Shown here: in pieces, positions 35,921 to 43,143 of the stretch
How positions within the stretch are numbered: position 1 is the first letter of the stretch
How the letters are laid out: each line of letters opens with the position of its first letter
Notes under the pieces: generated by a model
The model's input: the letters and a program-made list of their open reading frames with translations, nothing else
What the model was told of the DNA's origin: nothing
Databases searched by the model: none
Assembly: GCA_023206055.1 (NCBI GenBank)
Contig: CP065366.1
Span: 62,001 to 126,000 of the forward strand
DNA length: 64,000 bases
Direction: 5' to 3'
Origin: Vibrio cyclitrophicus
GTDB taxonomy: Bacteria; Pseudomonadota; Gammaproteobacteria; Enterobacterales; Vibrionaceae
Position numbers and translations under genes: made by a program

Positions 35921-37021
35921 ATGAAATTTACCATTGAACGTAGTCACCTGATTAAGCCATTACAACAAGTATCTGGCGCACTAGGTGGCAGGCCAACGCT
36001 TCCAATTCTAGGAAACCTACTAATTAAAGTAGAAGATAACGTGTTGTCGATGACAGCGACGGATCTAGAAGTTGAATTGATCAGCCGTGTAACGCTTGAA
36101 GGTGATTTCGAAGCGGGCAGCATTACTGTGCCTTCACGTAAGTTCCTAGATATCTGCCGTGGCTTGCCAGACAGCTCAGTGATCACTGTGGTATTGGATG
36201 GTGACCGTATTCAGGTTCGCTCTGGTCGTAGCCGTTTCTCATTGGCAACATTACCTGCGGCAGATTTTCCAAACATTGAAGACTGGAACAGTGAAGTTGA
36301 AGTGTCTGTGACGCAAGCTGAATTGCGCGGTCTGATCGAGAAAACACAATTCTCAATGGCGAACCAAGATGTTCGTTACTACCTCAACGGTATGTTGTTT
36401 GAGATTGAAGGTTCTATCCTGCGCAGCGTGGCGACCGATGGTCACCGTATGGCAGTATCTCAAGCGCAATTGGGTGCGGATTTTGCTCAGAAGCAGATCA
36501 TTGTTCCTCGTAAAGGTGTTCAAGAGCTAGTGAAGTTATTGGATGCTCCTGAACAGCCTGTAACGCTGCAAATTGGCAACTCTAATGTGCGTGCTGAAGT
36601 GAACAACTATGTCTTTACTTCTAAGCTCGTTGATGGTCGTTTCCCTGATTATCGCCGCGTAATGCCGCAAAATACCACCAAGACACTTGAAGCTGGTTGT
36701 GATGAATTACGTTCCGCATTTTCTCGTGCAGCGATTCTGTCGAATGAAAAATTCCGTGGTGTTCGAGTTAATCTTGTGGATAGCGAGATGCGTATTACAG
36801 CGAACAACCCAGAACAAGAAGAAGCAGAAGAAGTGCTAGATGTTAACTTCGACGGTGACGCGCTAGAGATTGGCTTCAACGTAAGCTACGTATTGGATGT
36901 ATTGAACACACTTCGCTGTGAACAAGTTCGAATCTCAATGTCAGACGCTAATGCGAGTGCCTTGATTGAAAATGCACAAGATGACAGCGCGATGTACGTT
37001 GTTATGCCAATTCGCTTATAA
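35921..37021 (+). CDS. dnaN: DNA polymerase III sliding clamp beta
   Basis: A 366-residue clamp with three repeated domains, the E. coli length. It begins MKFTIERSHLIKPLQQVSGALGGRPTLPILGN and ends in the conserved YVVMPIRL that forms part of the partner-binding pocket. It tethers polymerase III and many repair proteins to DNA. Confidence 0.98.
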   Translation: MKFTIERSHLIKPLQQVSGALGGRPTLPILGNLLIKVEDNVLSMTATDLEVELISRVTLEGDFEAGSITVPSRKFLDICRGLPDSSVITVVLDGDRIQVRSGRSRFSLATLPAADFPNIEDWNSEVEVSVTQAELRGLIEKTQFSMANQDVRYYLNGMLFEIEGSILRSVATDGHRMAVSQAQLGADFAQKQIIVPRKGVQELVKLLDAPEQPVTLQIGNSNVRAEVNNYVFTSKLVDGRFPDYRRVMPQNTTKTLEAGCDELRSAFSRAAILSNEKFRGVRVNLVDSEMRITANNPEQEEAEEVLDVNFDGDALEIGFNVSYVLDVLNTLRCEQVRISMSDANASALIENAQDDSAMYVVMPIRL

Positions 37022-37074
37022 GCTGCCCTGTGTTGACCTACCGATACGTGATTGAAGATTAATATGAAGACCTT

Positions 37075-38154
37075 ATGCCTTTATCGCGCTTAATCGTAAA
37101 GCAGTTTAGAAATATTGAAGCCTGTGACATTCAACCGTCATCAGGCTTTAACTTTCTTATAGGGGCTAACGGAAGCGGCAAAACCAGTGTCCTTGAAGCC
37201 GTGTATCTGCTCGGACATGGTCGCTCGTTCAAAAGCTCCTTAACCGGTCGTATCATTCAAAATGAGTGTAGCGAACTGTTTGTCCATGGCCGTTTTATGA
37301 CCTCGGATCAATTTGAGCTTCCAATTGGCATTAATAAGCAGCGCGATGGCACCACAGAGGTTAAAATAAGCGGTCAAACTGGGCAAAAACTGGCTCAGTT
37401 AGCGCAAGTCTTACCTTTGCAGTTGATTCACCCGGAAGGGTTTGATTTACTAACCGATGGACCTAAGCATCGCCGCGCATTCATTGATTGGGGAGTCTTC
37501 CACAGTGAGTCGGGTTTTTATGATGCGTGGGGCAGGGTAAAGCGCCTCAATAAACAGCGTAATGCATTATTGAAAACGGCGACGAACTATCGAGAGCTGA
37601 GCTATTGGGATCAAGAATTGGCCCGTTTAGCGGAAAGCATCAGCCAGTGGCGTGCCACTTACGTTGAACAACTCAAAGAAGTCGCTGAAGAAATCTGCGC
37701 GACCTTCTTGCCTGAGTTTGAGATAAAGATTAACTATTATCGTGGCTGGGATAAAGACACCCCATACGCCGAGATTTTAGAAAAGAATTTTGAAAGGGAT
37801 CAGCAGCTTGGTTACACCTTTAGTGGGCCAAACAAAGCGGATCTAAAGATAAAAGTGAACGGCACTCCAGTGGAAGATGTCTTGTCACGAGGTCAGTTGA
37901 AGTTGATGGTGTGCGCGTTGCGAGTAGCACAAGGGCAACACCTCACTCAAATGACAGGTAAGCAGTGCATCTATTTGATAGATGACTTCGCTTCCGAATT
38001 AGATAGCCAACGCCGAGCACGTCTTGCTGAGTGTTTAAAGGCGACCAAGGCTCAAGTTTTTGTAAGCTCTATTACCGCTGATCAGATTGCAGATATGCAT
38101 GATGAAAATAGCAGGATGTTTCATGTGGAACATGGCAAAATAGAGCAAGGATAA
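37075..38154 (+). CDS. recF: Recombination mediator RecF
   Basis: A 359-residue SMC-like ATPase acting with RecO and RecR to load RecA on gapped DNA. Walker A GANGSGKT is at residues 30-37, the ABC-type signature is SRGQLKLMVCALR and Walker B LIDDFASELD. The C-terminal MFHVEHGKI is encoded by a palindromic, parS-like DNA sequence (38117-38132). Confidence 0.97.
   Translation: MPLSRLIVKQFRNIEACDIQPSSGFNFLIGANGSGKTSVLEAVYLLGHGRSFKSSLTGRIIQNECSELFVHGRFMTSDQFELPIGINKQRDGTTEVKISGQTGQKLAQLAQVLPLQLIHPEGFDLLTDGPKHRRAFIDWGVFHSESGFYDAWGRVKRLNKQRNALLKTATNYRELSYWDQELARLAESISQWRATYVEQLKEVAEEICATFLPEFEIKINYYRGWDKDTPYAEILEKNFERDQQLGYTFSGPNKADLKIKVNGTPVEDVLSRGQLKLMVCALRVAQGQHLTQMTGKQCIYLIDDFASELDSQRRARLAECLKATKAQVFVSSITADQIADMHDENSRMFHVEHGKIEQG
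38117..38132. promoter_or_regulatory. Possible degenerate parS (ParB) site inside recF
   Basis: TGTTTCATGTGGAACA differs from the usual parS TGTTTCACGTGAAACA at two positions. It lies in the 3' end of recF, 11 kb from oriC and 14 kb from parAB. Binding is not shown. Confidence 0.4.
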
Positions 38155-38171
38155 TTAGTCAGAGAGTAACT

Positions 38172-40589
38172 ATGTCAGATAATTACGATTCATCGAGTAT
38201 TAAAGTACTGAAGGGTCTGGATGCGGTACGTAAGCGTCCTGGAATGTACATTGGCGACACGGATGATGGTACCGGTCTGCACCACATGGTTTTTGAGGTG
38301 GTAGATAACTCTATTGATGAAGCACTCGCTGGTCACTGTAATGACATCATCGTAACTATCCATGAAGATAGTTCTGTGTCAGTAAGCGATGACGGCCGTG
38401 GTATTCCAACAGAATTGCACCCAGAAGAAAAAGTATCAGCAGCAGAAGTAATCATGACGGTTCTTCACGCTGGTGGTAAGTTCGATGATAACTCGTATAA
38501 AGTTTCTGGTGGTTTGCACGGTGTTGGTGTTTCAGTAGTTAACGCACTTTCTAAGCAAGTTACTCTTACTATCCACCGCGGTGGCAAAATCCACACTCAA
38601 ACATACAGCCACGGTGAGCCTCAAGCGCCACTTGCGGTTGTGGGTGATACGGACAAAACAGGTACAGAAATTCGTTTCTGGCCAAGTGAAGAAACCTTCA
38701 CTAACATTGAATTCCATTACGATATTTTAGCTAAGCGTCTCCGCGAGCTATCATTCTTGAACTCAGGTGTATCAATTAAGCTGATTGACGAGCGCGAAGA
38801 AGACAAAATGGATCACTTCGAATACGAAGGCGGTATCCAAGCGTTTGTTGAGCATCTTAATACCAACAAGACGCCAATCATCCAAAAAATCTTCCACTTT
38901 AACTCTGAGCGCGAAGACGGTATTACCGTTGAAGTTGCGATGCAGTGGAATGATGGCTACCAAGAAAACATCTACTGTTTCACCAACAACATCCCTCAAC
39001 GCGATGGTGGTGCTCACTTAGCGGGTTTCCGTGCTGCACTAACGCGTACATTGAACAGCTTCATGGACAAAGAAGGCTTCTCGAAGAAAGCGAAGACTTC
39101 AACATCTGGTGATGATGCTCGTGAAGGTTTGACGGCGATTGTTTCGGTGAAAGTGCCAGATCCTAAGTTCTCAAGCCAAACTAAAGACAAACTGGTTTCT
39201 TCAGAAGTGAAGTCAGCCGTTGAGTCTACAATGGGTGAGAAACTGTCTGAGTTCCTAATTGAGAACCCAGGTGAAGCGAAAATCGTTTGTTCTAAAATTA
39301 TCGATGCAGCACGTGCTCGTGATGCAGCGCGTAAAGCGCGTGAAATGACACGTCGTAAAGGCGCATTAGATTTAGCAGGTCTTCCAGGTAAACTAGCTGA
39401 TTGTCAGGAAAAAGATCCTGCACTGTCTGAACTGTATATTGTGGAAGGAGACTCTGCTGGCGGATCAGCTAAGCAGGGGCGTAACCGTAAGAACCAAGCA
39501 ATCCTACCGCTTAAAGGTAAAATCCTTAACGTAGAGAAAGCACGTTTCGATAAAATGCTATCTTCTCAAGAAGTTGCAACGCTAATCACAGCACTTGGTT
39601 GTGGTATTGGTCGTGACGAATACAACCCAGATAAACTGCGTTACCACAACATCATCATCATGACCGATGCCGATGTCGATGGTTCTCACATCCGTACTCT
39701 GCTACTGACGTTCTTCTACCGTCAAATGCCTGAGCTAATTGAACGTGGTTACATCTACATTGCTCAACCGCCACTTTACAAAGTGAAGAAAGGTAAGCAA
39801 GAGCAATACATTAAAGATGAAGATGCGATGAACCAGTATCAAGTATCTTTGGCTTTAGATAATGCAGAACTGCACGTAAACCCTGAGGCGCCAGCATTTG
39901 CAGGTGAAGGTTTAGAGAAGCTTGTTCAGCAATACAATGCTGGTATCAAGCTTGTTGATCGTATGAGCCGCCGTTACCCACGCGCATTGGTTCACGAACT
40001 GATTTACGTTCCTCGTCTAACGGCTGAGCAGTGTCATGATGACGCGACAGTTGAAGCTTGGGGTAAGCAGCTTGTTGAGCAGCTAAACGCGAAAGAGGTA
40101 GGTGCGAGCCAATACAGCCTTGAAGTTGAAAAACACGAAGAGCTAGGTTTAAGCGTTCCTAAGATTGTGGTTCGTACTCATGGTGTGACTCATGAACACC
40201 TATTGAGCATCGATCTTATTAACTCTAAAGAGTTTGGTAAGCTAGCGGACCTTTCTGAAGCACTTGATGGCTTGATTGAAGAAGGCGCTTACATTAAGCG
40301 TGGCGAGCGTACTCAAGAAGTTTCTAGCTTCGTTGATGCTCTGAACTGGTTAGTGAAAGAGTCTCGTCGTGGTCTAAGCCTACAGCGATACAAAGGTCTA
40401 GGTGAGATGAACCCTGATCAACTTTGGGAAACCACGATGGATCCTGAAACTCGCCGTATGATGCAAGTAACAATTGAAGATGCTGTTGGTGCTGATTTGT
40501 TGTTTACGACGCTAATGGGTGACCAAGTTGAACCTCGTCGTAACTTCATCGAAGAGAATGCACTTAAAGTAGCAAATCTAGACGTTTAG
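38172..40589 (+). CDS. gyrB: DNA gyrase subunit B
   Basis: An 805-residue ATPase subunit of gyrase. The GHKL ATPase region has VVDNSIDEALAGH, DDGRGIP and GGLHGVGVSVVNALS; the TOPRIM domain has IVEGDSAGGSAKQGRNRKNQAILPLKGK split as EGDS and the acidic MTDADVDGSHI; the C-terminal tail has QRYKGLGEMNPDQLW. Length matches E. coli (804). It is the last gene of the dnaA cluster. Confidence 0.98.
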   Translation: MSDNYDSSSIKVLKGLDAVRKRPGMYIGDTDDGTGLHHMVFEVVDNSIDEALAGHCNDIIVTIHEDSSVSVSDDGRGIPTELHPEEKVSAAEVIMTVLHAGGKFDDNSYKVSGGLHGVGVSVVNALSKQVTLTIHRGGKIHTQTYSHGEPQAPLAVVGDTDKTGTEIRFWPSEETFTNIEFHYDILAKRLRELSFLNSGVSIKLIDEREEDKMDHFEYEGGIQAFVEHLNTNKTPIIQKIFHFNSEREDGITVEVAMQWNDGYQENIYCFTNNIPQRDGGAHLAGFRAALTRTLNSFMDKEGFSKKAKTSTSGDDAREGLTAIVSVKVPDPKFSSQTKDKLVSSEVKSAVESTMGEKLSEFLIENPGEAKIVCSKIIDAARARDAARKAREMTRRKGALDLAGLPGKLADCQEKDPALSELYIVEGDSAGGSAKQGRNRKNQAILPLKGKILNVEKARFDKMLSSQEVATLITALGCGIGRDEYNPDKLRYHNIIIMTDADVDGSHIRTLLLTFFYRQMPELIERGYIYIAQPPLYKVKKGKQEQYIKDEDAMNQYQVSLALDNAELHVNPEAPAFAGEGLEKLVQQYNAGIKLVDRMSRRYPRALVHELIYVPRLTAEQCHDDATVEAWGKQLVEQLNAKEVGASQYSLEVEKHEELGLSVPKIVVRTHGVTHEHLLSIDLINSKEFGKLADLSEALDGLIEEGAYIKRGERTQEVSSFVDALNWLVKESRRGLSLQRYKGLGEMNPDQLWETTMDPETRRMMQVTIEDAVGADLLFTTLMGDQVEPRRNFIEENALKVANLDV

Positions 40590-40599
40590 TACCTTTGAT

Positions 40600-40693
40600 A
40601 CTTCGCTCTTTCGCTTAATTTCTGTGTCAGAGGTGCTCACATACATTCGTATGCTCCGCGCCTCTTCCTTGAACTAAAACGAAATAGCTTCGT
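40600..40693. repeat. Imperfect 94-bp palindrome after gyrB
   Basis: Left arm ACTTCGCTCTTTCGCTT... and right arm ...AACGAAATAGCTTCGT resemble each other as inverted repeats, around a central hairpin AGAGGTGC...CATAC-ATTC-GTATG...GCGCCTCT. It sits 10 bases after the gyrB stop and before the terminator. It looks like a dispersed intergenic palindrome, but no second copy is in this window. Confidence 0.5.
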
Positions 40694-40716
40694 CTCAAAA
40701 AACTAAATTTATTATT

Positions 40717-40747
40717 AAAAGACTGCCAGAAATGGCGGTCTTTTTTG
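40717..40747 (+). terminator. Terminator after gyrB
   Basis: AAAAGACTGCCA-GAAA-TGGCGGTCTTTT, a 12-bp stem with one wobble and a GAAA loop, then more T. Confidence 0.87.
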
Positions 40748-40798
40748 TTTTTAAGTTACTGAAAAATATTGGATTGGAAAAATAATTGAAAATAATCC

Positions 40799-40827
40799 CT
40801 TGAAACCATTTTGCTCAATCCACATAT
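40799..40827 (+). promoter_or_regulatory. Sigma-32 heat-shock promoter of ibpA
   Basis: CTTGAAA (40799-40805), a 14-base spacer and CCACATAT (40820-40827) match the RpoH consensus CTTGAA-N13/14-CCCCATNT. Transcription would start near 40834, leaving an untranslated leader of about 260 bases. Confidence 0.75.
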
Positions 40828-41010
40828 CTAGTTGTGAAGAGGATGACTGTCTTGCTCTATAAGAGAAGAAACAGAACCTTCATTACCGCTGACGAAGCAT
40901 CGCTCAACAGAGGATAACTTTAGCAGCACACAACTTAAAAATTGATTCATTGCCATGTCCCAGCGTTGTCGCCAATAGAGGCGAAATCCGAGGAATGCGA
41001 ATTGAATCTC

Positions 41011-41092
41011 TTAGCTGTTTACTGAATTACTCACAGGTTCGATCTCAGTAAAAATCACAGCTAAGACTATTGCTTACTAAAAGGATAGCATT
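41011..41092 (+). promoter_or_regulatory. Structured ibpA leader, ROSE-like RNA thermometer candidate
   Basis: A long hairpin is formed by TTAGCTGT-TTACTGA (41011-41025) with TCAGTAA-(AAATC)-ACAGCTAA (41045-41064). Just after it TTGCT (41070-41074) faces the Shine-Dalgarno AGGA (41082-41085), the UUGCU/AGGA pairing of ROSE-type thermometers that melts on heating. The rest of the leader (40834-41010) has a small TCGCC/GGCGA hairpin only. Confidence 0.5.
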
Positions 41093-41527
41093 ATGAGAAC
41101 TGTAGATTTCACTCCACTTTACCGCAACGCAATCGGCTTCGATCGTCTATTCAACATGATGGAATCGAACACGTCGAAAAATACTTCTGGCGGTTACCCT
41201 CCGTATAACATCGAGCAAAAAGACGAGAATAACTACCGTATAACTATGGCAGTTGCTGGTTTTGCTGATGACCAATTAGATCTTACTCAGAAAGAGAATA
41301 TGCTAATTGTTAAAGGTGAGCGTAAAGCAGAAGCAGAGAAAACGTTTGTATACCAAGGTATCGCAGAGCGTGATTTCGAGCGTAAATTCCAACTGGCTGA
41401 CTACGTGAAAGTGGTAGGTGCAAGCATGGAAAATGGTCTTCTTCACATAGACCTAGAACGCGAAATCCCAGAAGCGATGCAACCACGTAAGATTGCTATT
41501 AATGGTAATGGCCTACTAGAAGGCTAA
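41093..41527 (+). CDS. ibpA: Small heat-shock protein (IbpA family)
   Basis: A 144-residue alpha-crystallin chaperone that holds unfolded proteins for DnaK/ClpB. The N-terminus RTVDFTPLYRNAIGFDRLFN and the crystallin core YRITMAVAGFADDQLDLTQKE...GIAERDFERKFQLADYV closely match E. coli IbpA; the C-terminal partner motif is KIAIN. Vibrios usually have this single copy here (called hspA in V. cholerae). Confidence 0.95.
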   Translation: MRTVDFTPLYRNAIGFDRLFNMMESNTSKNTSGGYPPYNIEQKDENNYRITMAVAGFADDQLDLTQKENMLIVKGERKAEAEKTFVYQGIAERDFERKFQLADYVKVVGASMENGLLHIDLEREIPEAMQPRKIAINGNGLLEG

Positions 41528-41576
41528 AGCTATTGGCTTAGCTCAATTGAGTTAAAGCGAATCGGGAAGTAGAAGT

Positions 41577-41607
41577 GAAAGAGCACCTCATGAGGTGCTC
41601 TTTTTTG
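41577..41607 (+). terminator. Terminator between ibpA and avtA
   Basis: GAGCACCTCATGAGGTGCTC, a perfect 20-base palindrome (41581-41600) followed by T6 on the plus strand and TTTC on the minus strand. It serves convergent genes. Confidence 0.87.
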
Positions 41608-41641
41608 TATTTGGTCTACAGTAAGCTAAAAGTTTTTATTA

Positions 41642-42889
41642 CTACTCTGAGTAAGCCTTTTTCACTTCTTCTGCAATAATATTAATGCCTTTCTGCATCG
41701 CTTCATCATCTTGTACATAGTTCATACGCAAGCACTGATGAGCATGATCCCACTCGTCTTCTTGGCCGATAAAGAAGTATTCACCCGGAACAATTAATAC
41801 GCCGCGAGCTTTAAGGCGGTCGTACAGTTCCATTGTGGTGATCGGCAGCTCATCAAACCATAGCCATAAGAAGATAGCGCCTTCAGGTTTGTGAATACGG
41901 AAGCGAGGGTCGTCGATAGTGTCTTGTAACAGTTCAACTGCACGTAGCGATTTATCTTTGTAGAAAGGTTTGATCACCTCACTGCTCAAGCGTAGTAAAT
42001 CGCCTTTTTCAATCATGTGATTGGCAATAGCTGGACCAACACTGTTTGGCGCTAAGCTGATGATGCCATTCATGTTGGTCAATGCTTGTGTTACTTCTTC
42101 ACTCGCAATCACGATACCGCAACGCACACCCGGCAAACCAAGCTTAGAAAGGCTCATGCACAGAATCGTATTTTCATTCCATAACGGTTCGACATCTTCA
42201 AAGATGATGTTTGGAAACGGCAGACCGTAAGCGTTGTCGATCAGCAATGGGATGTTGTTATCACGCGCCAGTTTATCCAGTTTACGTACTTCTTCGTCGG
42301 TCAGTACATTGCCTGTTGGGTTGGTTGGACGAGATGCACAGATAGCCGCGACCGAGTCATCAACCTTTAGTTGTTCAAAATCGACGTGATATTTGAACTG
42401 GCGGTTTTCTAGCAGCTCAATCTCTGGGTGGTAAGAGATAAAGATATCGTCATCAATCCCCGCGTCGCCGTAGCCGATGTATTCCGGTGCGATCGGCAGT
42501 AGGATTTTCTTGTGCGAACCGTCAGGCTGTTGGCCTGCTAGCAGGTTGAATAGGTAGAAGAAGCCACTTTGACTGCCATTAGTCAGGCTGATGTTCTTCT
42601 CGCTGATATCCCAACCATAGGCCTCTTTCAGCATTGCCGCTAACGATTTGATGAAGCTGTCTTTGCCCTGCGGACCATCGTAGTTGGCGAGGGCGGCGAT
42701 GAGTTCTCCACTGGCGAGCATGTCGGCACTGGCTTGGTTAAAGTAATCGAGCATGGCTGGGATAGCGGCTGGGTTGCCACCACCGAGCATGATAGCGCCA
42801 GGAGTGCGCAGGCCATCATTCAAATCATCCATTAAACGAGTGATTCCAGAGTATCGATTAAACTTTTCGCCAAACTTAGAGAACTGCAT
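41642..42889 (-). CDS. avtA: Valine-pyruvate aminotransferase
   Basis: A 415-residue fold type I PLP aminotransferase that moves the amino group between valine and pyruvate, making alanine. SGITRLMDDLNDGLRTPGAIMLGGGNPA is nearly identical to E. coli AvtA; the PLP lysine is in MSLSKLGLPGVRCG. It lies downstream of malS on the same strand, as in E. coli. Confidence 0.96.
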   Translation of the reverse strand: MQFSKFGEKFNRYSGITRLMDDLNDGLRTPGAIMLGGGNPAAIPAMLDYFNQASADMLASGELIAALANYDGPQGKDSFIKSLAAMLKEAYGWDISEKNISLTNGSQSGFFYLFNLLAGQQPDGSHKKILLPIAPEYIGYGDAGIDDDIFISYHPEIELLENRQFKYHVDFEQLKVDDSVAAICASRPTNPTGNVLTDEEVRKLDKLARDNNIPLLIDNAYGLPFPNIIFEDVEPLWNENTILCMSLSKLGLPGVRCGIVIASEEVTQALTNMNGIISLAPNSVGPAIANHMIEKGDLLRLSSEVIKPFYKDKSLRAVELLQDTIDDPRFRIHKPEGAIFLWLWFDELPITTMELYDRLKARGVLIVPGEYFFIGQEDEWDHAHQCLRMNYVQDDEAMQKGINIIAEEVKKAYSE

Positions 42890-42936
42890 TACTAATTTTA
42901 CCTAATTCATTGTGATTGCTTGTTACGTGTCATTAA

Positions 42937-42955
42937 GGCAGACCTTATGTCTGCC
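42937..42955. repeat. Inverted repeat upstream of avtA
   Basis: GGCAGAC-CTTAT-GTCTGCC, a 7-bp stem 48 bases before the avtA start. There is no T-run on the avtA strand, so it is more likely an operator or leader hairpin than a terminator. Confidence 0.4.
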
Positions 42956-43084
42956 ATCAGTGTATTCCTTGAACATACCGCAATGTTTTTGCGACGCATA
43001 GCGCCAAATGCTCTAACACGTAAAAAACTTCTATAAAGTTTGGTTAATGAGTGACAGCTTGCTTATTGAACGTACCTTTAGTGA

Positions 43085-43116
43085 TAAAAAAAGGAGAAGC
43101 CTAAGCTTCCCCTTGA
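43085..43116 (-). terminator. Terminator after malS
   Basis: On the minus strand GGGGAAGC-TTAG-GCTTCTCC followed by T7; one G-T pair in the stem. Confidence 0.8.
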
Positions 43117-43143
43117 GTTTCTGGTGTTTGTGTTAATGAAGGT

